Source: Reclinomonas americana ATCC 50394
Taxonomy: Eukaryota > Jakobida > Jakobea > Jakobida
NCBI GenBank assembly: GCA_048213135.1
Contig: PS015609.1
Coordinates: forward strand, 31,442-67,174
Direction of reading: 5' to 3'
Length of the DNA stretch: 35,733 bases
The position numbers and the translations under genes are program-made. Below are positions 1-9,676 of this stretch, in pieces. The notes below the pieces were generated by a model. That model ran no database searches and was not told the origin of the DNA. It saw nothing but the letters and a program-made list of their open reading frames with translations. Positions within the stretch are counted from its first letter, which is position 1. Each line of letters begins with the position of its first letter.

Positions 1-786
1 AGCCGACGTCGCGATCGCGAGGCACTGGAGGACGTGGAGTCCCTTGCATCGGGCTCCGGCTCTTCCTCCTCCTCTGCCGCCGCCGCCGCCGCCGACGGCG
101 ACGGCGACGACTCGACCTCCAAAGCCTGCGCTCCGATTGTCGACCACGTCCCCGGCACGCGGTCGCGACTGCCGGTGGCGCTCTACGTGGACCAGTGCCG
201 ACTGAACTGGCCCTCTCGCGGCCAGCACATTCTGGCGCACTACGACGACGAGACGATTGTGGTGTACCAGGCCTACAGCGCCGACATTGGCCGTCACGCT
301 GCGGAGCACAAGACGTTTAGCGGGTGCCCGCAGTTCTCGTGGACGCGCATGAGCTGGATCAAGACCAACTTTCTGTGGATGATGTACCGCAGTGGGTGGG
401 GCACCAAGCAGAACCAGGAGGTGACGCTGGCGATTTGGCTGCGGCGGGCGGCCTTTGACGAAATGGTGCGCAAGGCGGTGCCGTCGTCGTGCCCGGCCGG
501 CATGACGCAGCAGGAGTGGAAGCAGGCTGGTCGCGACTCCGACGTGCGCCTGCAGTGGGACCCCGACCATTCGCCGACGGGTGAGAATGTGGTGCGCCGT
601 GCGATTCAGTTGGGATTGTGTGGGGAGATGCTGCGGCGTTTTGCGCACGAGGACAGCGACTGGGTTGTCGACATTTGCGATATCTCCGAGTTTGTGGAGG
701 AGCAGCGGAGGGTGGTGGAGGCTGGCGGGATGCGAGAGGTGCTGCAGACGCCGTTGGAGAGGGTGTATGTGGTGGGCACGGAGTGA
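1..786 (+). CDS. DUF4291 family protein, 5' end outside window
   Basis: The frame is open from base 1 and ends at TGA 784-786. No ATG precedes the conserved core, so the gene starts upstream of the window. After a Ser/Ala/Asp-rich linker (about residues 12-45 of the visible part) comes the core of the DUF4291 family. Diagnostic stretches are YDDETIVVYQAY, MSWIKTNFLWMMYRSGWG, QWDPDHSPTG and RRAIQLGL, followed by the DISEFVEEQR tail. The family has no experimentally defined activity that I know of, and it occurs in bacteria and scattered eukaryotes, so I infer no function. The visible 3' part is intronless, unlike most neighbours. Part of its 3' end recurs as a decayed copy near 2302-2440. Family assignment is confident; function is unknown. 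Confidence 0.9.
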   Translation, partial: SRRRDREALEDVESLASGSGSSSSSAAAAAADGDGDDSTSKACAPIVDHVPGTRSRLPVALYVDQCRLNWPSRGQHILAHYDDETIVVYQAYSADIGRHAAEHKTFSGCPQFSWTRMSWIKTNFLWMMYRSGWGTKQNQEVTLAIWLRRAAFDEMVRKAVPSSCPAGMTQQEWKQAGRDSDVRLQWDPDHSPTGENVVRRAIQLGLCGEMLRRFAHEDSDWVVDICDISEFVEEQRRVVEAGGMREVLQTPLERVYVVGTE

Positions 787-1770
787 ATTTGTGAGGAATT
801 CGAAGGTGGGTGGTGCACGTGAGTGTGGAAGGCACTGGCGTATATTTTTCTGTACAAGGAAGCCGAGTGTGCCCACAGTCTGCTGATTATTAGTTGGGGC
901 GCACCTGCACTGGCGCCACGGTGCACGCAAAGGTGTATGACAAGCATGTGGTCGGCCACGTCCCACCCAGAGTCCTCACTGCCAGGTAATGCATGCAGTA
1001 ATCTGCAGCGCAACACGCTGCTGCGCGCGCGGCTCCTCCTGGCGAAAACACTGGCCCTCACGAGCCGGCGCCGTCGTCGCCACACTGCGCGAACCTGGCC
1101 GACACTTTGCTGTCATGATCACACATCGAAGACCCTCCTGATTCCCACTGCTGACATGCGCCCGGTCGCGAAGAGTGACACGCACACTGAAAACGGTGGT
1201 GGTGGGTGATACAGGTCAGTTCGAATATTCATGCAGTCGACTTGACACACGCGCGATCTGCACACGCACCATTCCTCGCAAATGCCGTGGCCGCAGGGAA
1301 GCTGGCGACAGGTCGCAAGTCCCACGCCCAAGCACGACTGGCACTGCAGAGTGCGGCGCACCTCGAGCTCAAGATTCAGTGGTCTTGGGCGGCATGTCGC
1401 AGTCGTCTGTTGTCGCAATTGTTGTGTCGTATCCGGCCGCGGATCAAGAACCATACTATACATGGTCACTCCCGCGTCGAGTTCCTCGTGCGCATACACA
1501 GCCGGGCTCCTGCTGCAGGGGCCATCATGATCAGCGGCAGGGGCTGGATCCAGATCTGGATTCTGGATCTGGATCCGCTTCACAACGCTGTGGATGAACA
1601 TCCACATGACAACCGAGCCTATGTACCGCCACGCCTTGCAGCGGGTCTCCACCAAAAAAGTGTTGCCGAGCGACAGTGGCCATATGCATTCCACCAACCA
1701 GTACTGAATCTTGCAGAGAAGGCGGTGTGTACGACGGCAGAGCACAATGGCAAGAATGCACGTGCAAGCG
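558..1770. repeat. Degenerate tandem segmental duplication, copy A
   Basis: This segment runs from the DUF4291 3' end through the minus-strand membrane/RING-like frame. It is recognisably similar, in the same order and orientation, to 2302-3190. Anchors include GACCATTCGCCGACGGG (562 and 2308), GCGCATGCAG-type blocks (near 990 and 2600), GCAGTCGTCTGTTG (near 1395 and 2913), CATCATGATC/CGTCATGATC (near 1522 and 3059) and CTCCACCAAAA (near 1647 and 3091). Many substitutions and indels separate the copies, so the duplication is old. The 787-1118 stretch within it has no gene I can support. Confidence 0.65.
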
Positions 1771-1907
1771 AAGATGCAAATGATCACAGGATGCATGACT
1801 CGACGAAGAGAAAAGATGGGAGACAAGGTCCACTCACATATAGAAGAAAAGTACTTGTTACAGTTGTTCCGACAATCCGAACCTGTCCTGAAGTACAAAT
1901 CTGACAC
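1119..1907 (-). CDS. Hypothetical membrane protein with RING-like Cys/His cluster
   Basis: A 262-codon open frame on the minus strand, convergent with the DUF4291 gene. Near residues 39-57 there is a hydrophobic stretch (PVIICIFACTCILAIVLC) compatible with one transmembrane helix. Further on is CQSCLGVGLATCRQLPCGHG followed by ICEEWC, which resembles the C-x2-C ... C-x-H-x2-C core of a RING finger. The spacing EEWC is one residue longer than the usual C-x2-C, so this may be divergent, decayed or chance. Part of the frame is repeated in the minus-strand frame at 2936-3331, as expected if a gene was duplicated. Start and splice structure are uncertain. A real but poorly conserved gene, a pseudogene, or a chance frame are all possible. 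Confidence 0.35.
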   Translation of the reverse strand: MSDLYFRTGSDCRNNCNKYFSSICEWTLSPIFSLRRVMHPVIICIFACTCILAIVLCRRTHRLLCKIQYWLVECIWPLSLGNTFLVETRCKAWRYIGSVVMWMFIHSVVKRIQIQNPDLDPAPAADHDGPCSRSPAVYAHEELDAGVTMYSMVLDPRPDTTQQLRQQTTATCRPRPLNLELEVRRTLQCQSCLGVGLATCRQLPCGHGICEEWCVCRSRVCQVDCMNIRTDLYHPPPPFSVCVSLFATGRMSAVGIRRVFDV

Positions 1908-2300
1908 TGCTGTGACAACTCACTCGTGAAGACAGTTCACAGTGCACAAGACAACCAGCCACCACCACCATCAAGCCGTCCACCGTTGCGATTGTGCAGG
2001 ACAGCGTGCTTCCTGTGGCCCGTGCGTCACGTGTCCACAAATGGGACGCAGAAGACTATTATTTTTACAATTTTATTCTTAGCAACCTATACTGATGCAC
2101 TGGATCAGTTGTAACTTCGTAGTTGGTTGCGAGTATGTAGTTTGGGGTTGCTAATCCAAACAACAACAGCTGCATGATGATCACCATCTTGAGTGAGCTT
2201 CAGAAACTCAGACATCACGGAAAAAAACGTGAAAAAGTCGAGATTGCTAATGCTGGCGTTTCTGCAAGAGAAACCATGGCTATGTTGGCGTTGTAAAGTA
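1908..2300. other. Intergenic stretch, no gene recognised
   Basis: This lies between the two duplication units. I see no conserved protein frame, RNA gene or clear promoter. It is noticeably more AT-rich near 2040-2110 than the flanking genes. Confidence 0.5.
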
Positions 2301-2301
2301 G

Positions 2302-2440
2302 GATCCCGACCATTCGCCGACGGGAGAGAAGGTCCAGGTAGGATTGCGTGGGAAGGTGCTGCGCTGCGGTGCTTCACGCACGAGGACATACAGCGACCGG
2401 ATATTGCCAACCCTGATATCTCCGTGTGTTCATGGTGCAC
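2302..2440 (+). pseudogene. Decayed DUF4291 3'-end fragment
   Basis: Read with one frameshift and a small deletion, this segment gives DPDHSPTGEK, then GLRGKVLRC, then FTHEDIQRPDIANPDIS. These align in order with DPDHSPTGEN, GLCGEMLRR and FAHEDSDWVVDICDIS of the intact gene (about 560-693). The piece matching VVRRAIQLG is shortened and the two halves lie in different frames, so no continuous product is possible. It marks the left edge of duplication copy B. Confidence 0.75.
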
Positions 2441-3190
2441 GTGCACATGTGGTGGAAGGAGGAGGCCAAATATCGTATATGAGTTGGAAAGGTGTTTGTT
2501 GTGGAGTGAAATAGGGGTAGGAAGGTGTGGAGGCACGTCGTATGTATATTTACACAGCAGTCGAGTACTAGTGCACCTCATCGGTCTGCATCCCAGGCAG
2601 CGCATGCAGAAATCTGCACCGCCGCGCAACTCGGCTCCTGGAGTCATCGCCACCATTGTCACCGCATCCTGCACACTGTGTGCACTCCATCGACGTCGAC
2701 TGCCGCACTGCATACAGAAGCGAGTGCCGCAGCCCACGCACATCCCATCGATATCACGCTGCACTGCGTTGTGGTTGAGTCCAGATATCGCTGCGATCCA
2801 GCCGCGCGCCTGCGACGATTGCAAGCATGAGCGGACTCGAAGAAAGTCACGAAGGATCTACACGCCTTCGGGCACCAACTCCAACGCACCGCTGCGGTAC
2901 TACCATCAATGGCGCAGTCGTCTGTTGATCCGGAATCATAGGTGTACGATCACCTCCGCCTCGAATTCCCGCTGCACCCTCGCGTGCACACCCGAGTTCA
3001 TGCGGCCGCGGTCGACCGCAGCAGAGGGCGCACTCCGCTGCACATCAGCAGCACTGCTCGTCATGATCCACGTGGCCGCCGTGCACGGGGCCTCCACCAA
3101 AACAATGTTGCCGAGCCACAGCAACCCTTGCACCAACCACACGGCAACGTACAACAAGCAGAAGAGCAGCTTGCAGACGGTGCGAAGCAC
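2302..3190. repeat. Degenerate tandem segmental duplication, copy B
   Basis: Second copy of the segment at 558-1770, in the same orientation. It begins with the DUF4291 fragment and continues into the minus-strand membrane-protein frame. The order of shared blocks is preserved, but spacing differs by tens of bases. Confidence 0.65.
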
Positions 3191-3331
3191 CAAGCGGACG
3201 AGCCACGCGGCAACACGACATGCAAGCACACACGCAAAGTAGCCAACACAAAGAACGGCTGCACACGCGACACCAACAGCGACAACATGCCACGCGCTAT
3301 AGCTAGTAGAGCTCAGCATCAGAGGATACAT
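2659..3331 (-). pseudogene. Second copy of the membrane/RING-like frame, probably broken
   Basis: On the minus strand, 3331-2936 encodes 131 residues dominated by hydrophobic helices (for example VVAVGVACAAVLCVGYFACV and LLFCLLYVAVWLVQGLLWLG). The part GLLWLGNIVLVEAP parallels PLSLGNTFLVETRC of the 1119-1907 frame. The stretch corresponding to the RING-like cluster lies in another frame (2889-2659: TTQCSVISMGCAWAAALASV), and the CGH motif is lost. A shifted frame plus loss of the Cys/His pattern suggests a pseudogene. An intron joining the two frames cannot be excluded. Confidence 0.4.
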
Positions 3332-3644
3332 GATGCAACAGTGGAGTGGGCGAGATGGTCAGCTCTCTCTCACACACGCACAAAAAAAAGTGTGATGCTT
3401 TCCGACAATCCAAAAAGTGTATAAATAACCTGTCATGCAACTCGAACACGCGGCAGACAAGACACTCTCTTCTTGTTGCACATTCGCAAGTCGCGACCGC
3501 TACCAAGTCGACCACCCTTCGTGCAGACCAGCGCGCTCCCTGCAACGCGCTTTTCACGTTTTCCGGCAAAGACAAAAGACAGTCGGTGCTCGCCACGTCG
3601 CATCTGTCCCACGCACAAACACACACACACAAAAGCAACAAACA
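3332..3644. promoter_or_regulatory. Upstream region of AP3M with TATA-like element
   Basis: No protein frame with support. TATAAATA lies at 3419-3426, about 220 bp upstream of the AP3M ATG at 3645. A CA-rich leader with AACAATG start context directly precedes the ATG. Assignment as a core promoter is inference from motif and position. Confidence 0.4.
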
Positions 3645-5623
3645 ATGATCGACTCGCTGTTTGTCATCTCCACCACGGGGTACGTGTCTCACTAACACAC
3701 GCGCACGCACGCACTTTATTTCAGTGTTATTTGTGCGAGATGGTCATGGACATGCTCTTCTCTCTCTTCTCTCTCTCACTCTCTCTCTTGTGTGTGACTG
3801 TTTGCAGTGAGTTGGTGACAGAAAGGCACTGGTTTGGCACGGACCGATCGACCTTCGACTTGTTTTGGGCGGAGGCGGCCTCGTGCCCTGCGCGTGAGGT
3901 AATGAGTGANNNNNNNNNNNNNNNNNNNNNNNNNNNNNNNNNNNNNNNNNNNNNNNNNNNNNNNNNNNNNNNNNNNNNNNNNNNNNNNNNNNNNNNNNNN
4001 NNNNNNNNNNNNNNNNNNNNNNNNNNNNNNNNNNNNNNNNNNNNNNNNNNNNNNNNNNNNNNNNNNNNNNNNNNNNNNNNNNNNNNNNNNNNNNNNNNNN
4101 NNNNNNNNNNNNNNNNNNNNNNNNNNNNNNNNNNNNNNNNNNNNNNNNNNNNNNNNNNNNNNNNNNNNNNNNNNNNNNNNNNNNNNNNNNNNNNNNNNNN
4201 NNNNNNNNNNNNNNNNNNNNNNNNNNNNNNNNNNNNNNNNNNNNNNNNNNNNNNNNNNNNNNNNNNNNNNNNNNNNNNNNNNNNNNNNNNNNNNNNNNNN
4301 NNNNNNNNNNNNNNNNNNNNNNNNNNNNNNNNNNNNNNNNNNNNNNNNNNNNNNNNNNNNNNNNNNNNNNNNNNNNNNNNNNNNNNNNNNNNNNNNNNNN
4401 NNNNNNNNNNNNNNNNNNNNNNNNNNNNNNNNNNNNNNNNNNNNNNNNNNNNNNNNNNNNNNNNNNNNNNNNNNNNNNNNNNNNNNNNNNNNNNNNNNNN
4501 NNNNNNNNNNNNNNNNNNNNNNNNNNNNNNNNNNNNNNNNNNNNNNNNNNNNNNNNNNNNNNNNNNNNNNNNNNNNNNNNNNNNNNNNNNNNNNNNNNNN
4601 NNNNNNNNNNNNNNNNNNNNNNNNNNNNNNNNNNNNNNNNNNNNNNNNNNNNNNNNNNNNNNNNNNNNNNNNNNNNNNNNNNNNNNNNNNNNNNNNNNNN
4701 NNNNNNNNNNNNNNNNNNNNNNNNNNNNNNNNNNNNNNNNNNNNNNNNNNNNNNNNNNNNNNNNNNNNNNNNNNNNNNNNNNNNNNNNNNNNNNNNNNNN
4801 GCTCCCCTCTCGCTCTCCCCTCTCGCTCTCCCCTCTCCTCACTTCTCCCCCTTACCCTCTCCTCCCCTTCCCCCTCCTCTTCACAGTTTCGTCCTGGTGC
4901 TGGAGGAGTACCTCGGCGACACCTTCAGCGAGGAGCAATTGCGCGAAAATTTTGTCACATTCTTCCAGGTCACCGACGAAATGCTCGACAGTTGCGCCTT
5001 GTTCCTCCCCCCTTTTGCTCCTTCTCCCTCCACTCACTCACATCAACCCGCCCCTTCCGACAGGTGGCTACCCATTCACCACCGAGCCGAGCGTGCTCAA
5101 GGGCATTGTGCGACCGCCGACAATCCTCAACCGCATGCGCAACGCCGTCTCTGGCCGTGGGTACGTCTCTCTCATCCACAATCTCCTCTCTTTGCTTCAC
5201 ATCTCACACCATCACCAGCAACGTCAACACGGCGATCCCGGAGGGAACTGCTTCGGTCGTGTGGTGGCGCCGACCAGGCATCAAGCACTCCAACAACGAG
5301 ATGTACTTTGACATTGTGGAGGAGCTCAGTGCACTAGTAGACAGGTGTGTCTGCTCATGCACGCGGCCGTATCCGACCGACTGCTCTCTGACGCGGTCCG
5401 CTATGCACAGCAACGGCTCTGTGCTGTCATCAGAGGTGCTCGGCCGCATTCAGGCCAACTGCAAGCTGACGGGCATGCCGGATGTGTTGCTAACATTTGA
5501 GAATCCGGGACTGCTGGACGACTGCTCGTTCCACCCATGCGTGCGACACGCACGATACGAGCAGGACAAGTCGCTCTCGTTCATCCCGCCGGATGAGCCG
5601 TTTGAGTTGATTTCTTATCGGTT

Positions 5624-5722
<99 letters not shown>

Positions 5723-7585
5723 CTCCTCCTCCTCCTNNNNNNNNNNNNNNNNNNNNNNNNNNNNNNNNNNNNNNNNNNNNNNNNNNNNNNNNNNNNNNNN
5801 NNNNNNNNNNNNNNNNNNNNNNNNNNNNNNNNNNNNNNNNNNNNNNNNNNNNNNNNNNNNNNNNNNNNNNNNNNNNNNNNNNNNNNNNNNNNNNNNNNNN
5901 NNNNNNNNNNNNNNNNNNNNNNNNNNNNNNNNNNNNNNNNNNNNNNNNNNNNNNNNNNNNNNNNNNNNNNNNNNNNNNNNNNNNNNNNNNNNNNNNNNNN
6001 NNNNNNNNNNNNNNNNNNNNNNNNNNNNNNNNNNNNNNNNNNNNNNNNNNNNNNNNNNNNNNNNNNNNNNNNNNNNNNNNNNNNNNNNNNNNNNNNNNNN
6101 NNNNNNNNNNNNNNNNNNNNNNNNNNNNNNNNNNNNNNNNNNNNNNNNNNNNNNNNNTCTGCGTTCCCCCTCCCTCCCGTTCCCCTCTCCTTTCATCCCC
6201 TCTCTCCCTCCCTCTACCCCTTCCCCTCACTTCCCCCTTTCCCTCACTCCCCCTTTCCCTTCCGCCCTTTTCTCAGCGCCCGCGCCCCCGGCCAACTCCC
6301 CATCTACGTCAACCCACAAATCTCCTTCAACGACGGCGGCGGCCGCATCCACGTCATGGTCTCGTGCCGCCTGCTCGACCGAGCATTGGAGAATGTGGTG
6401 CTCACCTTCCGCCTGCCCGACGAGGTGCAGTGCTCACACACGCAGTGCATCCTCTCTCACACTCTCCCCCTGTTGCTCACTTTTCTGCACACAGGTTACT
6501 GCCGTCAACGCGACAGTCGATCAAGGCAAGCTGAAGTTCGACAGCAACACACACGAGGCCAAGTGGGAACTCGGCAAGCTCGTCGGCGGCAAGTCACAGT
6601 CGTTGAGCGGCACGCTGTCGACGGGCGGCTCGGTGCCTGACTCAACGGCGACCACCATGGTGGCCTTCAAGGTACGATCTCCATCCTCTGTCTCTCTTCC
6701 TGCTCCTCTTCAGTGCCATCTTGTTCCACTCCTGTTCCATTTCATTCTGCCTCCTTCCTGCTGCTGTGCGCACAGGTGAATCACTTTGTTGTGCGCTTAA
6801 AACTTAAACATCGTGGTGTCATCCCCTTCTCCTTCTTTCTTTCCACCCTCTATGCCGTCCAGGCGGGTGACATCCTCCCTGTTCTTCTTTAATGACTACC
6901 AGAGTGAAAATCGTCAATCGTTTCTCTGTCTCTCTCTCTCTCTCTCCCCCTCCCTCNNNNNNNNNNNNNNNNNNNNNNNNNNNNNNNNNNNNNNNNNNNN
7001 NNNNNNNNNNNNNNNNNNNNNNNNNNNNNNNNNNNNNNNNNNNNNNNNNNNNNNNNNNNNNNNNNNNNNNNNNNNNNNNNNNNNNNNNNNNNNNNNNNNN
7101 NNNNNNNNNNNNNNNNNNNNNNNNNNNNNNNNNNNNNNNNNNNNNNNNNNNNNNNNNNNNNNNNNNNNNNNNNNNNNNNNNNNNNNNNNNNNNNNNNNNN
7201 NNNNNNNNNNNNNNNNNNNNNNNNNNNNNNNNNNNNNNNNNNNNNNNNNNNNNCCCTCCCTCCTCTTCCCTTCTCTCTCTCTCTCTCTCCCTCCCTCCCT
7301 CCCTCCCTCTTCCCTTCTCTCTCTCTCCCTCCTCTTGCCCTCTCTCTCTCCCTCCCCCTCTTCCCTTCTCTCTCATTCTCTCTCTCCCTCCCTCTCCCCT
7401 TCTCTCCCTCTCCCTCCCTCCCTCCCTCCTTTGTTGTTTGCTCACCGACCCGCGCACAGATCCCACAAATCGCCGTGTCGGGTGTGAAGATCGAGAGCGT
7501 GAATCTGCCGGCGGAGACCTATCGCGTGTTCAAGGGAGTGCGATCCATGACCCGATCGGGCATTTACCAAGTGCGCACCGGTTGA
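3645..7585 (+). CDS. AP3M: AP-3 adaptor complex subunit mu
   Basis: Medium subunit of the AP-3 clathrin-adaptor complex, which sorts cargo to lysosome-related compartments. Exons, all in register: 3645-3679, 3808-3898, gap, 4887-4990, 5064-5160, 5219-5344, 5411-5620, 6277-6424, 6495-6671, 7460-7585. The protein opens MIDSLFVISTTG (longin domain). It continues with RPPTILNRM, VWWRRPGIKHSNNEMYFD, the MHD-domain hallmarks GMPDVLLTFENPGLLDDCSF and LSFIPPDEPFELISYR, and ends FKGVRSMTRSGIYQVRTG, matching AP-3 mu rather than AP-1/2 mu. Visible length is 371 codons. About 50 residues of the longin domain are lost in the 3910-4800 gap, for a total near the family's usual 415-420. Introns at 5621-6276 and 6672-7459 contain CT repeats and gaps. 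The 4990/4991 donor is GTTGCG. Confidence 0.95.
5626..5736. repeat. (CT)n then (TCC)n microsatellite in AP3M intron
   Basis: About 95 nt of nearly pure CT dinucleotide followed by TCC repeats, ending at an assembly gap. It lies just inside the 5' end of the intron that starts at 5621. Open frames through it (poly-SL, poly-RE) are not genes. Confidence 0.95.
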
Positions 7586-7741
7586 GGTGGTTGTGGAGGT
7601 TGTTTTGCGATCGGTGGGGGGAAGTGACTTGAGAGATTGAAGGGGTGGGTGGATGAAGGAAAATGACGAAAAAGGGGGGAAAACTTCCATGAGTGTGTAC
7701 AAAACAAAACAACAACAGGCAAAAATAGGGCGAGAGTTTGC

Positions 7742-8907
7742 TCAAGCCGCCACGCCAGTGTTCTCCGCCATGGTGCAGTCATTCTCACAGAACGACTGCG
7801 CCGCCGGGCAAAACGCCGTGCAGTTGGCATCGGTGGCGCACGACGCCATCGAGCAGTACTCGTGCACATGCACGCACACCTTGCAGCCTGTGCGACAAAA
7901 CGTGTAAGTGCCGAAGAAGAGGGGAGAGGAAACAAAGAATGGCGCGTGCACGCAACGATCGCTGACAGTCTGCGACCAAAAGTCGATCTCCGCGGTCTCC
8001 ACCGGTGGCGACGCCGGTGCCATGGCCGTGGCATTGGCCACTCCAGTGCCAGCAGTCGTGGTGGTAGCCGCCGGAGCTCCGACCTCACGAATCTCCGCGG
8101 CCAGCTCGGCCGTCGTCACTGGCGGCACCGGCGCAGACACCGGCACCGGCATGGTCGTCGCACACTCGGTGCTGCAGCGCACCGACACAATGTGCACGCA
8201 CTCCAGATGATCACGCGCCGGCTCCATCATCGGCGGCGGTGGCGGTGGCGGAGGCATGCCAAAATCGCCTCCACGGTGGTGGTGATTGTGGTGGTGGTGC
8301 TGGTGCTCCTCACGCGCCTCCTGCTGCTGCTGGTGGTGGTGGCGACGATCGTGCGCATGGTGCGGGTGATGCTCACGCCACTGCGCGGGCATGGCATTCG
8401 GGTGGAGACCCTTGGTGCACAGGTGCCAGTCGTGCTGCACACACAGATCGCACGAGAAGTTGTCGGCCGCGTGGCAGGCCTCGTGCGGAGTTGGCAATCG
8501 GCGCAGCTGATCGTGATGGTGATGATGATCATGATGATACTGACGATGCTCGTGACGGTGGTGAGGCGCAGGAGGAGGCGGCGGCACAGCCGGCATGCCC
8601 TGAGGCAGCGGAGGCAGAGTCTTGGCGACGTGAGGCATGGTCTCCATCGCCGGCATTCCCTCCGGCAACGCCGGCACAGTCTTGAACACCTCCGGCAGTG
8701 TCGGGAGCGCCTTGGCCACCTCCGGCATGGTCTCCATCGGCGGCATTCCCTCCGGCAACGCCGGCACAGTCTTGAAGACCTCCGGCAGTGTCGGCAGCGC
8801 CTTGGCCACCTCCGGCATGGTCTCCATCGGCGGCATTNNNNNNNNNNNNNNNNNNNNNNNNNNNNNNNNNNNNNNNNNNNNNNNNNNNNNNNNNNNNNNN
8901 NNNNNNT

Positions 8908-8940
<33 letters not shown>

Positions 8941-8970
8941 CTCCCTCCTCCTCTCTCTCTCTCTCCTCCT

Positions 8971-9026
<56 letters not shown>

Positions 9027-9300
9027 GAGGAGTGCACCGCGACGCATCTCTCTTCAAATCCCTCAGCCTCCCCTTGTCTCTTCCTTCCTCTCCTCCCTCT
9101 CTCTCGCTCTGTGTGAGAGTCGCACCTTGCTCTTGTTCCTCCTCCTGCTCCTCCACAGGCACCCGGAACACCTCAATCTTGGTCACAGGCTCCTCCTGTC
9201 CCTCCTCAGTCGCCTGCTCTGACTGAGCCTCTTGTGCGCGGGCACATCCCACTGCCAGCAGTGCGAGGAGCACTAACAGCACAAGCAGTGAAGAACGCAT
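7742..9300 (-). CDS. Secreted His-rich, Cys-rich repeat protein (uncharacterised)
   Basis: ATG at 9298-9300 opens a classic signal peptide (MRSSLLVLLVLLALLAVGCA, cleavage near residue 22), then a Glu/Gln-rich segment. Exon 1 is 9126-9300 (donor GTGCGA). Exon 2 begins in or near the 8838-8906 gap and ends at 7957. Exon 3 is 7742-7887, using a GTTGCG donor and a 69-nt intron. Exon 2 carries 30-residue repeats (METMPEVAKALPTLPEVFKT core), a proline run, two His-rich tracts (HHDHHHHHD and HHHHNHHH), the cluster CDLCVQHDWHLC and a PPPPPPPP run. Exon 3 is dense in Cys (CKVCVHVHEYC, CATDANCTAFC, SFCENDC). I recognise no family. Secretion and metal binding are inferences from the leader and His/Cys content. 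It converges on AP3M with 156 bp between stops. Confidence 0.75.
8634..8837. repeat. 90-bp in-frame tandem repeat
   Basis: Two full units and a partial one, in phase with the His/Cys-rich gene on the minus strand, each encoding 30 residues. The units differ by only a few bases and run into the N gap at 8838, so further copies are probably collapsed there. Confidence 0.9.
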
Positions 9301-9676
9301 GGTGGTGATCTTCTCTCCACAAATCGCGATGAAACTGTCGGTTATGGATATCTACGCTGCGGGAGGATTGTGCCCGTCGCGGAGCACATGTGCGAAGACC
9401 ACTACATCTCTACAGAACACAACAAGAGACAGGGCATGGTTTTCGGTCTTGACTATGCAGTTCACCGTCCGGATCGATCGCGATATCCGCTGCGGTTCTG
9501 GATATATCGATCAATTGCGCGCGCATGCTGCCTGCGGGTTGCGCCGATTGCAAACCGGGAGTCAAAAACAGTCTTCCTTGTGCAGCTGCAGGTTTCCCAA
9601 AGAGACAGCGAGGAGAATGCAGCCAATGCATTCATTTCGAATTCGCGATCGCAGCGCCCGGCGGTGTACATGTCCA
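9301..9676. other. Intergenic stretch between two minus-strand genes
   Basis: It holds the upstream region of the His/Cys-rich gene (start 9300) and the 3' flank of the papain-fold-like gene. It is rich in CGATCG/GATATC-type short palindromes around 9470-9520. No gene or RNA is recognised. Confidence 0.5.

Noticed and set aside
3473-5311. Very long open frames spanning N runs (several, to 957 codons)
   Set aside because: They are open only because N translates as X; they cross introns and simple repeats of real genes.
6776-6892. Extra AP3M exon (VNHFVVRLKLKHRG)
   Set aside because: Exon 6495-6671 joins directly in phase to 7460-7585 and matches AP-3 mu without insertion; the candidate exon soon meets a stop.
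8634-8837. Regular 90-bp repeats resembling a CRISPR or regulatory array
   Set aside because: The units are adjacent without spacers, are in phase with the minus-strand reading frame and encode a 30-residue repeat.
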